A DNA stretch of 64,000 bases from Membranipora membranacea (Eukaryota; Bryozoa; Gymnolaemata; Cheilostomatida; Membraniporidae): assembly GCA_914767715.1 (NCBI GenBank), contig OU612073.1, forward strand, positions 22,754,001 to 22,818,000. The letters are read 5' to 3'. How positions within the stretch are numbered: the stretch's first letter is position 1; each line of letters begins with the position of its first letter. The position numbers and the translations under genes are program-made. Shown piece after piece: positions 51,562-63,893 of the stretch. The notes beneath the pieces were generated by a model. It worked only from the letters and a program-made list of their open reading frames with translations, made no database searches and had not been told where the DNA came from.

Positions 51562-53323
51562 CAATTAGTTAACATTATTTATTTTTTATATATAAATTAA
51601 GATAAAAGCCAACATACAAAAATAACAATATGAGTCAAATAGTATCCTTTATGTAATTACTTCTGCTTCACAAGAGCAATGAAATCCCTCAGGCAGACCA
51701 CAATCTGGTTATGAGGATAAGAAAATGGCAGCAATATATTTGAATTGAGCTATCAAAGCTGAAGCATCATGAGAGATCAGAAGTAAATGGAGTAAATGGA
51801 CCAGTGATACTGTGATTCTTCTACTGAATAACAAAGGTTACATCATTATAAAATAGAAAATAGAGTCTTGAAAAACTTAGAAAACCAAAGATTGCCTTTT
51901 GATTATGGAAGGTGCTATATTGAATATTAGTCAAATTCTAATAGCCATCATATATTACTTTGGAGTTGCCCCACCACACATAAATTAAGGCAACTCCCAT
52001 TTACACATGTAGTTGGAATACAAAGGTATAAATAATATGACTCAGCCAGAAACCACTCAGTCATATAACGGCAACCAGATAGTGCAGACTACTATCATAT
52101 TTCGTACTGAGGAATCATATTATACCTTTGTACCAACTACATATATATATACATCATTACAATTATGGATCCAAACAAATCAACCAAAAACTTGTAGGAC
52201 GCTACAACAAAAACAGAAAATAAAAACCGACAGAAAAAGCAAAAGAAAATAAAGGAAGAAGGCAAGAATGGGAAAGGGACTCTACTTATAACTGCTTACT
52301 GTACAACATGTATACTCATGAGGACAGCTAGATTACTCATATGAGGATTATATTACTTGTAGAGTCACCCAGAAGGCTGGCGGCTAGTAGAGAGGACAAT
52401 CCACTGATAGCTCTGTACTGAGAAGATCTTGCTTGAGCAAGTCAGACATTTGTAACAGTGATTTGAGGTGAGCCTGTTCTATCGATTGTATTGAGTTTAG
52501 GTATAGTATTGTATCGGTTATTCTAAAAACCCTTAGTTTCAGATATAACAAAGGAAAGCAAACACACCAGTGAGCAATTGCTGCAAAGATCACATCATAG
52601 AAAGTAATTCTGCTAAGCTTATTCAGGCAAAGCAGAGAGAGTTGGATGCTTTCTTTTGTGACTAGCCCATGGGTTTTATTTTGTAATTTTTAAGATGTAA
52701 CACCGGGTGATAATCAGTTTTAGAAATGCTGACCTTTAACTTTTTAAATAAGGACTGTTGTCTATTGTGTCTACTGGGTCTGTTATTGTGTTTGTGTTGT
52801 GGAGAATTTACGTAATTTGATGATTGTCTAACCATTACTGCTGAGTTCAGTTTATAAAACACAGAAACAGGCTAAAACAGGTTTTTCTCAATCATATAGC
52901 AGAGCTTTGGACTGGAAGCCAAAAAACTTGTTAAACAAATGATAATGGCCTGATGACCTTTTAATCCGATGCCTGGGTACCAGTGAACTATTGATAGCCT
53001 TCTATTTGATTTGCATCGCTTCATAAATTACATAGTAGCCAAATTCAAAATGTCAAAAACTGAGTGGTACTTATATATCTTGTAGAAACTCAGGGGTGAA
53101 AAGCAAGGCATTAAGTTGGTTTGTTGCCAAGATTTTTTAATTGACAAATGTGATGATATAGTGATGTAGTTATATGATTATAGTCTGCATTGTACCTATG
53201 ATCACTCATGAATGGTAGTGCGCAATCACCAAAACAATTCGTCCATGTTGCTTGACCTCAATTTTCTTTAAAAAGAGGAGGTATTTGCATGAGTGTTTCA
53301 ACTCTTATCGATAAAAGGACATC

Positions 53324-56300
53324 ATGACTCAATATAAGAAATCATGTGTAGTTGTTGGTGCTGGGATCGTAGGATTGTCTACCGCTGTGTGCATGCAGAG
53401 AGCTGGATTTAGTGTTACAATCATAGCAGATAGGTAAGTTTGAGGTCATACGCTGTTGGTAGTTATTTCCACTTTATTACTCACATCAGCAATTGCTTGT
53501 GAATTTCTACGTAACTCTAGAGCCAGGCTTTAAAAGAATGGTTGAAGGAGGGGTAAGGACGAGGGAAAACACATGTCAGGTACCTGTTCTCAAATGCATA
53601 ACTATGGAACATCTAACATAGTTACATCTAGAGAGAAATACATTCAGACAAACAGCGAACATAGTATTGACAGCGAATGTCTGGTATAATTTAGCTTCTC
53701 GGCCTATGGGCTAAGATCAAAGTGTCACTGTCAATGGCCGATTAGTGCCAGTTCAGTTTTGGCAGCTAGCTGCACACCCACGTTCAGGAGGTCTTCTATG
53801 GCCCTCTTTAGGGGCAGCCGAATCTTCTGTTTCTTACTAAACAGCATTTAATTAAGTGCCCGTAATGATGACAATGAGGTGTTTGTTTTATTATGTTATT
53901 ATTCTACAGATTTGACTGTGATACTACGAGCCATGTGGCGGGAGGTGTGCTTCTCCCATATAACAGAGATGTGCTCGGGAAGGACCGCAGGAAAGATGCA
54001 GTGTATGTACAGTTTGTATATCATCTTATATCTCATCCTATCTGTCTGTCTGTCTGTCTGATCCTGGGTCTGTTTTAGTTGAGTCACTTGGCTCAAGGTT
54101 TAAATCTCTCTTCTATCTGGGCATCAAATGCAGTTAGTATTATTACGTCTATGTTGTGGTTCAATATTATTATTGTCTCCCCTGGCGAGCAATACAGGCA
54201 GCTCGGGGTAATTACAGCCTTCAGCTTACCCGAATATTTAGCGACTGAATAGAGGAGGGGAACCAACTCAGAATGCAGGCTAATGGACCAAACTTGGTCT
54301 AGTGTGGTGGTCTGAGCCCCCCAGACTTTGGCCCCCCGCCCGACGCTCCCCCGGTGATGTCACCAAGATTTACATCATACTGATAAATACTATCTAAATA
54401 TTGTAGAGATGTTGTGAAGAGATCATGGGATCATTACAAGTCGCTGTGGGAGGCGAGTCCAACTCATTCAGGAGTAATTCAGATGTTCGGATATCAGTGT
54501 TACTTCACTCATAGCTATGGCGAGCAGCTACCGGTAAAATGGCCAGCTAATTATTAGGGATAAATACTTTGGGGTACGATTTATTTCAATGATGTTTCAA
54601 TGATATTTCACCCACACTACTTATCAATAACAGGATTTACACCCGACATTAGATATTATGTTAATCGATTATACTTCTTCGGTTTGAGTGGCTGCATTCT
54701 AAAATCGATGTAGCCTTAAACCACTGCTGCCACACAGCCAAATGTGTGCTTTTAGAATTCTGTATAGCTCAAAACTAATGAAATGAGGCTGCAATCTCAG
54801 CATTGTCACCTAATGAGCAAATAATTTGCACAAACTGATCGTCAAAATTAGCGTATGAAATTAATTATCTACCGGCACGGGTGACGTAGTTACCGTCTTA
54901 CTAGTTATTAGCTGGTGCGTAGATTTCATGCCCTGATTTTGAAGATCAGTTTGTGAAAATTATTTGCCCATTAGGTGACAATTATGATATTTAAGTCTCA
55001 ATTAATTATCTTGGAGCTATGCAGAATTCAATGAGTACAAATTCGCATGAGTGGCAACAGTAGTTTAAGAGTGAAACAGCTTTTATTAATGACAAGTTTT
55101 TTAAGCAGCTTTTTTTGACGTTGTGTACTGGGATTATTACGAATGCAGAACTGGGCTTGGTAGTGATATCTGCTATCACATCATGGTAAGGGCCACTACT
55201 AGATCATGTTTGGTCCAGGTTGCCTGCGATCGGTATTGCTCAGTGGAAGGGAAGTAAATACGAATGCAGGCAGGCTGGATAAAACATGATATAGGCCACT
55301 CCCATCCTTGATAACAACAGCTTGGGCACTCTAGCCATAGAACAACAATTCTTCTGTTCACAGGAGACCCCTCTTGTCTGGGAGGCTCTGGAGAAGTTGC
55401 GGGCTTTAACTAATAGTGAGCTACGGAGTCTATCACCACATTTAGCCTGGTAAAATAAGATAAATTGGCTCATTAAAAGAATGTCAAAGACTCTCTTCAT
55501 GTCTGAAGGAACACTAGTTTGTTGTTTTTTACCAGGCTACATTAGTGTGATGCAAATGGTGCCATAATTTCGGTTCTTAACTTTAAGCGGAGCCATAAAT
55601 TGTCGAACTTGACAATATCCTATAATTGCCTGGAAACCTCATTTTTGGTCTATTTTATGGAGCAGAGCTCGTTATGATTTATTGCAGAAAGTTAATGTTG
55701 TATCAACCAGTCTAAAACCTGTTTATATTTTTAGCTCTGGATGGCTTGTGCAGACATATATTATACAGAGCCAGTATTATCTACCTTATTTGATGGGACA
55801 ATTCAAAGCTGCAGGTGGAAGAGTCATTCAGAAGCATATCAAATCATTTAATGAGGTAACCTTTCTATATCAGCAATCTAGTGTGACCATGCTTAGATCA
55901 AAGCTAGATAAGGTTTTTTTTGCTGGTTACCAATGACTTTCAATCTACGGGAACATATCCTAGAAGTGTAAATATGAATATATAAAATATGAGATAGAGT
56001 TAAGTTCACCTGATCTTAGGAATGCCTTAATGTAGGCTAGCCCTAAATTTTGGCTAGATGAGTAAATAGCAGCTAGCGTTAAACTTAGCTATTCCGACCT
56101 GCAGGAAATATTTAATAGGGAATAACTTATACTTCTAGAGTACAGACAGGCCGTTGTATGGTATAACTATAGTTAAGTGGTATCGTTCATCTAATTTCAG
56201 CTACCTGACTGTGATGTGTTAATGAATTGTTGTGGACTGGGCGCACCAGAGTTATGTGGAGACAAATCAGTATTTCCTTCTCAAGGTCAAGTTGGTCATG

Positions 56301-57411
56301 CTATAGCTCCCCACGTCAAAAACTTCTTCCACTGTGAGGAAGTTTACTACAAGCCACCCGAGGAAAGACAGCTTCTCTACATTTTACCCCAGTGAGTTTA
56401 TCTCACTAGATTTTAAAACTAGATCTGCTATGGAAATTCTCATAAAGCAAATTACACAAAATCATCAAGTTTGCCCCACATATAGAGCACAATATATTAC
56501 ACCTGGTTTGTGCTGTGAAAGGGAGACTTTACAAGAAGAAATATTGTACAAAGTTGCTCAGTCAACACTATTGACCAGGGTAAAGAATCACCAACGAACA
56601 GAATTTAAGTACTGTAGTGATATGCCTTTTTTCTTTGTATACAGAACGAATCATGTTGTTGTTGGAGGGACATACACAGAGCATAGTGATACAACTCTAT
56701 GTAGTGATAAAGTGAAGGAAGAGTACATGTCTAAACTCAGCTATGTGATACCCTCTCTTAAGGTACGAACACCATCTATATGTGCATGTAGGAAAATATT
56801 TGTTGTGGAGTCCTTGTTAATCACATAGGTGTAACTACTCGTAGAACTAAATTCAGGGGCCTGCCCAGAACTTATGTTATTCCTCATCTCGAATCCTCGC
56901 AAACAATATTTTACTGATAACAACTGCTTTTGCAATCAAATAAGATGGAGCTTTCTTGGATATATCACCAGACCCTCTCCTTCTCCCTCTCTGTAATATA
57001 TGCATGTTGTGTTTGCTCTTCCCTACAGAATTGTGAGATAATAAAAGAGCAGTGTGGAGTAAGACCTTGTAGAGATGTCCTCAGACTTGAGAAGGAGATA
57101 ATTCATACTGCTGGAGGGAGAAAACTTGAGGTATAGTAAAACAAAACATCTGTTACATATTAGAAATATCAATATCGGCTGAGCTAGACAAAAAAGCTTT
57201 GGAAACATTTTTCTACGGAGTTGTGCCGCTCCGACAACTAAGAGGACAACTCCCATTGATCAAAATACATACTGAAAACCTACAGTGTTGTATTTTGTAG
57301 GTGGTGCATAATTATGGACACGGCGGAAATGGGATTGCTCTGAGCTGGGGAACAGCAGAACTAGCAGCTGAACTTGCTGTGCAGACTGTGATGCAGAAAT
57401 CAAAACTCTGA
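53324..57411 (+). CDS. DDO: Peroxisomal D-aspartate / D-amino-acid oxidase
   Basis: FAD flavoenzyme of the DAO family that oxidatively deaminates D-amino acids to oxo-acids, ammonia and hydrogen peroxide. Nine exons with continuous phase: 53324-53433, 53910-54002, 54407-54533, 55364-55449, 55735-55855, 56201-56391, 56645-56762, 57029-57130, 57301-57411. The product is 352 residues (human DDO 341, DAO 347). The N-terminus has the dinucleotide-binding motif GAGIVGLS at residues 12-19. Next is DTTSHVAGGVLLPY, the FAD-contacting block. VVVGGT and CGVRPCRDVLRLE follow; the Arg after GV is the family's substrate-carboxylate Arg. The C-terminus has the DAO signature HNYGHGGNGIALSWGTA and ends KSKL, a strong PTS1 peroxisomal signal. 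Overall wording is closer to DDO (acidic D-amino acids, D-Asp) than DAO, but substrate preference is inferred. AATAAA lies at 57534-57539. Confidence 0.93.
54700..55087. mobile_element. Imperfect inverted-repeat element (MITE-like) in DDO intron 3
   Basis: Arms of about 170 bp (54700-54870 and about 54920-55087) are reverse complements at roughly 75-80% by eye. Shared blocks include ATTGTCACCTAATG followed by GCAAATAATTT, then CACAAACTGATC. The central loop is about 50 bases. No clear target duplication is visible, so it is an older fold-back insertion than the FoxJ2/3 element. Confidence 0.75.
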
Positions 57412-58940
57412 ATGTAGACAAGAAGTGCAGTCATGAATTGGACTTGTAATACCTCATCATTCATTATATATATATACTTTTATTGTCAATCTACAATCAT
57501 TCTTGGGAATTTTTTTCATGCAGTGACAGAACAAATAAATTAAACAATAAGGAAAAGCGGATTATGATGCTTTCACAGTTATTAGTTTGAAACTCAAGTC
57601 TTCACTTCTTTCATAGAAAAATTAAGGAAATTTGTTCAGCCATGGGTTTCATACTGAAAAGACTCTGATGACAAGATATTACGGAGAGCGTAACATTAAT
57701 TTACTCAAATATGTATTTGGCAAATTAAGACATGATATAAGTATATTGCGTATGTGATCAGAAAGGTCCCATTGGACAATTTCTGAGAGATGTACTCATT
57801 AATAGCCATTAAATATCTGTTATAAGTAAATAAAAAAAACATATAAACCAAAACAAAATAATATACAACACACAGTTTTTACAATCTTTAGATAGCTACT
57901 TGATTGTCTGATCAGTGCACTGAGGTCGACCAGCTCGACATAACCATGAGGTACGAACTAGCTGTGTTAGGCTTCTTCAGCTTCCCTGTCTGATCAGTGC
58001 ACTGAGGTCGACCATCTCGACATAACCATGAGGTACGAACTAGCTGTGTTAGGCTTGTTCAGCTTCCCTGCTTAATTACCTGTCCTTTTTTATCTTATTG
58101 TTGGGCGCACCTGACATGGAATAAAGGAATGAATTTGATATGCACCATCATGTTTTATAATGTGAGACTACAGGTTGCCATGCCAGCTATTCCATAGCCA
58201 GAACATCAGGAACAGGTAGATACGATTAATTGAATTAGCCCTTATTTCAGTCAGAAAGCTTCAGAGACAGAAATCTTTATATATATTTATCAGATCAGTA
58301 TCAGTCATAAAGAGCTCAACCCTTTATGTTTGTTCTCAAGAGGAGGGATCAACTAAGGATGGTGGGCAGACAGACTAATCAACCACTACAATTATACTCT
58401 TTCATGATACGCCCGCCGCTTAAAACATCTGAATCACCAATTTTGGTTGATTAGTTATCATTGATCCAGGAATATAACAAAGGCTTTGAGGTATCGTGTC
58501 TCGGGGCTTGTGAAGGCTCTATTTGGATGGTGCTAAACAAAACCACTCACTGAGGCTCTGGGATAGCAGGCCTTCCTCTCTGAGTCAACCCTGCAGTGTT
58601 CCTCTCCTGCTGAGGCTCTTGGGTACAAAATGAGTGCTACGAAACCTGGTGATTAAAGATTATATACAATTGGGTATTTTTCTTAATAATAGAAAACATC
58701 TATATCAGGTTAAATCATAATGTCAAATTTACAGGGATTTTCAGGAGTGGGCCTATCCCATTATTTACTTTGTGGTAAAATTTGAATGATGACATATGTG
58801 TGAGGAAGACCTAGGAATCTCTGTCAAAAGTGGGACTGTAAAAAGTGAAATTGTTCTCAATGGATAGGAAATGTGTTTCTGATGTAGGGGCTCATTGAAA
58901 GGGACATTTAAAATTGGTTCATGTTTCGAAATGGTATTTT
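57412..58940. other. Convergent intergenic region after DDO
   Basis: This holds the DDO 3' UTR with its AATAAA at 57534 and a tandem 82-bp duplication (listed separately). I see no exon between it and the lesion-bearing minus-strand RING locus. Confidence 0.5.
57906..58069 (+). repeat. 82-bp tandem duplication
   Basis: Two adjacent copies (57906-57987 and 57988-58069) differ at only two bases. Each begins GTCTGATCAGTGCACTGAGG and contains a GAGGTCGACC.. CTCGAC inverted motif; the unit ends CAGCTTCCCT. Near-identity indicates a recent duplication. Confidence 0.95.
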
Positions 58941-61900
58941 TGTCATACTGACCATTTTGATCGTTTCTAAGTTCTTCAACGGTGCCAACCATTTCTGAAG
59001 TGACTCCGCTCCAATCCATCAGAGTAGGTTAGTCAAAACTTTCTTTACCTTAGGATAAATCAAAGGTTCACGTGAACAAACCAAAGTAGTGTTGTTATGT
59101 ATGATTGAGAGAATACTATCCATGGATTATGGTTTCCTTTTCACTTCCCGTGATATTTTGACTTATGGAAATATAAAATCTATAATAGCTGTAACAATCT
59201 GTTCCGATGTAGATTTAGATTTACTTGTAATTGGTCAGAAATGGATATCCTACTATTACGTAACCTCAACAAAAAAAGAAAGTATTGAGAGTATGAGATC
59301 ATACTGACCTTGACCGACAGTAAGAGGTCGTACCTTCTCTATCTCAGATACAAGCCCTCCCATCCCTGACACTCAGGGAAGTTAACCATAATATTAGTAT
59401 CTCCGATAAACACAAGAGTACCCTCACTGATTGGTTTTACTCCACACAAGCCTTGTACCGGCTCATTCACATATCTGGCCATCCAAACCATATCACCAAC
59501 CTACACAGTCACAAACAGGAGAAAGCTCATAACATTTGATGAAAAATGGCAAAGTTTTTGCTGTCACTTAATATCTTAGTAGTTATCGCTCTTAATGTGG
59601 CAAAACGACTCTAAGAATGCTCAGTAGGCCTGTTTGTTCTAGAATCTAGATATATTATTGTGGACAGATGGTTCAAATTTCATTTCAGAGATTTACTTAA
59701 ATTTTCATACCAATTTTTGCTGAGATTTCAAACATCCTCCTATATAATATGATATATGTATAATTTGAATTAGAATGCATAATAAAGGTATTTCTTGGAA
59801 GTGTAGCCTTGAGTTTTTCGGCTTCAACTTTCACCACTGAGTCATATGGTCCAATCCAGTTGTGATTTTCAGGAAAGTCAACTATAATGTTGCGGATCAT
59901 TTCTGCATGGCTAGCATCAAGTTTAGTTATATCAGTCACAATACTCACACTGAAAAGGTAAAAATTCGTATAGGAGTTTTCCAGACCTATTTTTAGTAGC
60001 CTCATTGAATGCGACGGAAGAAGTGAACAAGATAATGAAATCTGTAACAAACAAAGACCTGTCAGTGATTTTTCTCTTATACTTAGGTACTGGAAATCTA
60101 GCTTTGATCAGAAAGAGATACAAATGATGTTTGGGCTTTAGATTCATTTAGCTGAGAGAAAAGCTAGTTGAAGTAGTTTCCATTCATGCAAGTGGCACCT
60201 AGTAAAGTATTCCTAGAAGAGGTATACACCCTTTATACACCCGATATATAAGTAATGTGGCTATGTCATGAATAAAGTGGTTATACCTGCATAGGAAAGA
60301 CCAGAAAATTTGAAAGGGCAGAAAGTAAATCATTTTTGGTAAAGAAAAAGCATATATAGCATATCGCTCTCACTTTCAAGGGGCTACAAGGCAAAGGTGA
60401 ACTTTGCTGGCAATCAGCGTCTCCAAGAGGTTCACGTTGCTTTGTGCGCTCTGCAGTTCCTGCTGAATGAACTGGACAGATTCCTCCCTGTTATCAGAGT
60501 TGACAGATTTCTTCATGAGTTTCACAGATTTTTTAAGTTTATCACTAGCAGCTTGAATCTCATCTGCTTTCTTTTCAAAGTTGGCAACAATTTTAGTACT
60601 CTCTTCTCTCACAGACTCAACCTACAATTAATAGTTTGGTGTTCTATGACATCATGACATTATTAAAAAATGAAATCAATTTGTGAAAATGTGGTATTTG
60701 AGAAAAATAATTAACATACTGCGAACTTCTCTTTATCTAATGCCTGCATGGCTCATTGTGCAAGATCCTATTTTGTTTGTTGTTGTCACATCCCAAAATA
60801 CAAACAGGATGCATAAAAGTTCCTCTCTGGGTTAATCTTGGTTTTCATACCCAGGATTCATGTAACACACGTTGTTTGATATCATCCAAGGAAAGAAACA
60901 ATCATAGGGACAAATGTACCCAGAAAATCTGCGGTAATTCATTTTTTCACCTTTTGTACTTGCTTTGCACGCATTAAAAATATTTTTTCCTCAGTTAGAG
61001 AGTTTATTGTTTCCATTTTATCTTGTACTGACTGCTGCTCCTTCCATACTTTGCGATCTGTAATCAGTAGATATAAAATTAAAATATATATTGGCTATAA
61101 AATAAATCTATATGATGGTTCTTGAATGCTGTGTTTCCATTGGATGCAGGTCTGGGTTTTGAATCTGCAATCATAATTGTGTGATATTCTGTAATTACAG
61201 AAGAATATATGAACACCCTTTAAAATACGAGGATCATGACCGTAATTAGGAGTTGTTGTCTATTGCATTAGGACCCAATAAATTCTTAATATTGCTTCTT
61301 GTTTTTTTATTCAAACAACCATTCAGAATTGTCATGGCGACTGATAGCTTGACTGTTTTAGCACAGATTGAAAAATACTTTGAATGAACAAATTTGCGTG
61401 AATTTAAATACTTGTTTTGTTTGTAACGGTAGAAGCTTTGATGAGTTCAGCCAGCTGTTTTGTGTGAACACCTTCAGGAAGTCTCTCAAAACCCTCATCT
61501 GGTAAGGTAAACTCATAAAGATTTCAAGAGCTGTGCATGATATTCTCATGGGTATAAGTGGACAGCATTCCACTCTACCCTATTGCGTGGCTCTTGTGGG
61601 GAGATTTCTGACTGGAGATCATACTGAACTGTAAGATGGTTGGAGTATTGCCAGAGCTCAAGGAGCACACAATGTTAAGAAATAGGAATATAAAGTAACA
61701 GCTTGGTGAGATTAGTGAGCCATGTCTTTATTTGTTATGCAATGCAGCTGCAGGTATATTTGGGTGAATGTAACAGAATGGCTACATAGCTTCATTGCTC
61801 ACCCATTGCTCAACAATATCAAGAATATCAAAATGATTTTTTTTACAATGCAAAAAGGGACTTTCCCTTATAGGCAAAACCGAGCACTGGCCTTTAAGTG

Positions 61901-62448
61901 AGTTCTATACAGTCTATCATACAGTCAAAGCTGCAGCCTCTGAATCTGTTGGCAGCAGCTTATTTAGTAAGCCGTTTAGGCTGAGAATCTCAAGATATTC
62001 TGATAATTGATTGAATAATTATAATAATTTTGTTGTTGTAGCCTTATCTCAAAGGACCCTTTGTTAGCCACAAAAGGGGCTACTGAGATATGGCTAAGTG
62101 GAAGTGGTGTTTATATGTAATATGTTAAAAACATGATATGTTCCAGATCATACAAAGGCTTACTAGGAACTCAATCTAACCTTGCTGGACTGAACTACAT
62201 GTCATAAACACCTTTTTTCCACATACCTGCCCCGGCCGGGTGCCAGGGACAGAAGACAAGAGTCTAGGGGGCTCAGACTACATACCTGATTACATGTGGG
62301 ACACTTTTACTTTCTGTCGCTGGAGCTGAGTTTGTTGAGACACTTCAGGCAAAGTGTATTCTGAGAAGGAAGCTGTTTCTGATCTTCCTTCACACCTTTC
62401 ACATCATCATTCTCTTAGCTGTGCCGTTAACGCTGTCATAGCAGCCAT
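58940..62448 (-). pseudogene. RING finger / coiled-coil / SH3-like repeat gene with multiple lesions
   Basis: Reading right to left, the start-like MAAMTALTAQLRE (from 62448) is followed by two tandem TGA codons (62409-62404), then CERC. After a frame change comes LPSQNTLCLKCLNKL, an in-frame TAA (62309-62307), then KCPTCNQ to a donor at 62286. The RING pattern C-x2-C ... LCLKCL ... CPTC is clear, but the ligands normally in LPCGH read LPSQN. Phase-compatible exons follow: 61511-61412 (FTLPDEGFERLPEGV, typical after a RING), 61057-60951 and 60621-60376 (coiled coil, KKADEIQAASDKLKK, stop at 60378). Further down are SH3-like repeat pieces: 59949-59790 (IIVDFPENHNWIG), 59500-59334 (VGDMVWMARY to NFPECQGWEG, where the family continuation LVSEIEK lies one frame over) and about 59019-58954 (MDWSGVTSEMVG). 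The architecture resembles TRIM/KEG/mind-bomb-type E3 ubiquitin ligases. Stops, a frameshift and lost ligands suggest decay. Assembly errors or mis-chosen introns are alternatives. Confidence 0.6.
62220..62288. repeat. 50-bp GC-rich segment flanked by duplicated splice-donor sequence
   Basis: The 9-mer ACATACCTG occurs at 62221-62229 and 62280-62288. On the minus strand it reads CAGGTATGT, a consensus splice donor, and the right copy is the donor of the RING exon. The 50 bases between are strikingly GC-rich for this window. It resembles a small insertion with a target duplication covering the donor. Confidence 0.6.
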
Positions 62449-62589
62449 GTTTTACTTACTCAGTGTATATCTAAAATCTGCGGTCAAAGAAGCAATCAAA
62501 GGAACTTATAGGTTTAGAAAACAGATCAGTCAATATAGGTTTGTGTTTTGATGCCATATGATCAAACAGCTGAGAGCAACAAAACTGTA

Positions 62590-62794
62590 TCTGAGGAGGG
62601 GATACTCTTTCGGCCTTTGTAGAAGAAGAATTCTCATCAATGATATTACCACAGATGTCAGCCTGCATAAATATCACTCACTTCAAACCTGAGTGGGCGT
62701 CTATTTATCTATGTTAGTACCTTGGTATAACTGCTATCAACATCTGTCCTTCTCTGGCGACAGAGACTATCCTCACCCTCACTTGTGCTGCTGC
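62590..62794 (-). other. Candidate upstream exons of the RING locus
   Basis: Two phase-compatible, hydrophilic open segments lie just upstream of the RING exon. About 62793-62721 contains SEGEDSLCRQRRTDVDSSYT and ends at a CCAAG/gtact donor. About 62666-62590 begins after ATTTATGCAG and contains ADICGNIIDENSSSTK. Both lack a known domain and the second has no strong donor, so they may be coding exons of the decayed gene or chance. Confidence 0.25.
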
Positions 62795-62879
62795 TTTTGT
62801 GTCAGATCCAAGATAAGTCAGCAAATCTGATTTTATTATTTGACTGAACATTCCGAGGATTATTTTGCAACTTACCTGA

Positions 62880-63543
62880 GAAAAAAGTTCTTCTCTTAAT
62901 ATATTCTAAAAGTGATATCTAGTCGAAACAACAATCAGTCAGTGAATGTTTCCAATATTATCATTAGGATAACAAAACATGACATGGTAAATGGAATTCC
63001 AGTTCCTATATTTTAATATGCAGGGGATTCCTAGGCAAGCATTATGAATCTGAGTTCTAGCCAATCAGAGCAAATTTTCATATGGTGTAAGAACTGTGTG
63101 AAATTAATAATATCGATTGAATGCTGACTGTGCTTTGGAATTGGTTTTATTTATTACTACGGATGATGCAATATACTTCTACCAAAACATAGCAAATTAC
63201 CACAGCTATTTCTGCTCACCAGTATTATGAGAATATTAATATGAGCTCAGGGGTGTACACCATTGACAGGTCGTGAAAAAATTGGTAGGACTTTAGAAGT
63301 TTGTTCATTATGTTTATTTGCTCTTGGCACATATGAAAATCATTTTTTCTTAAAGATGATTATGAAGCCAATAAAAGTATTAAAAAAGAAAAAAAATTAT
63401 GTAAATTTCCCAAGAGGTTACATTATCTGCAATGAATAATGGCAACCAACCGTTACAAAAATGTTTACAGTCAAGACTAAATTCATATTTCCTTGAGTAA
63501 AGGTATGATTGAAGCTGTCAAACCTAGCAATACAATCATAAAT
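62880..63543. other. Gap between the RING locus and the right-edge gene
   Basis: No exon is visible. It probably holds the 3' UTR of the right-edge gene (polyadenylation signal near 63313) and the 5' flank of the RING locus. Confidence 0.4.
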
Positions 63544-63893
63544 TCAACTTGTAACTGGCATATTTTGATTGGTCTCAGTCACTTCAGGGAGAATGTCCAT
63601 GGGCTCGTGTTCAATAGTAGGAGGAAATATTGGAATTTCGGCAACTTTCTCAGCCATGCCTTCAGGTATTTTGATACAAGCTCCCATTTGCTGCAAGCCG
63701 AAGGTGGAATTAGTGATATCCTGAGCGAGCCTCTCGAGAACATTAATCAACAGAAAACCAGGATGTTCATTCAGGATGTCCTGAAACAACCTCATCCCCT
63801 CACATCGCCTCTTCAGTAGTTCAAGTTCAGACAAGAGAAATTTCCATTCCAGAAGAAATGGAGGAGAGCCAAACAACACTGTGGCTACTTTTC
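63544..63893 (-). CDS. Terminal exon of an unrecognised gene (partial, runs off right edge)
   Basis: A CTTTTAG acceptor precedes 63893 and an open frame of 115 codons runs to a TGA at 63544. It begins with two bases of a split codon, so the gene continues beyond the right edge on the minus strand. The sequence is helical and leucine-rich (FLLEWKFLLSELELLKRRCE, then LFQDILNEHPGFLLINVLER), then Pro/Glu-rich toward the end (IPIFPPTIEHEPMDILPEV). It reads like the C-terminus of an alpha-helical repeat protein. I do not recognise the family. AATAAA on the minus strand at 63318-63313 is a plausible polyadenylation signal. Confidence 0.65.

Larger units (their letters stand above)
47372..53323. other. 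Repeat-rich divergent intergenic region
   Basis: Almost 6 kb lies between the start codons of the TPR gene (-) and the oxidase gene (+). It holds the GCCAAT minisatellite, a pentanucleotide microsatellite, several SINE-like fragments and the 44-bp minisatellite, all listed separately. From 51.6 to 53.3 kb I see only AT-rich unique sequence with open frames that lack domain signals. Promoters of both genes must lie near its ends; no clear core element is visible. Confidence 0.5.

Noticed and set aside
56334-56828. 164-codon plus-strand open frame
   Set aside because: It runs from DDO exon 6 through the intron into exon 7 in the wrong frame at its start; the spliced model is phase-consistent and family-matching.
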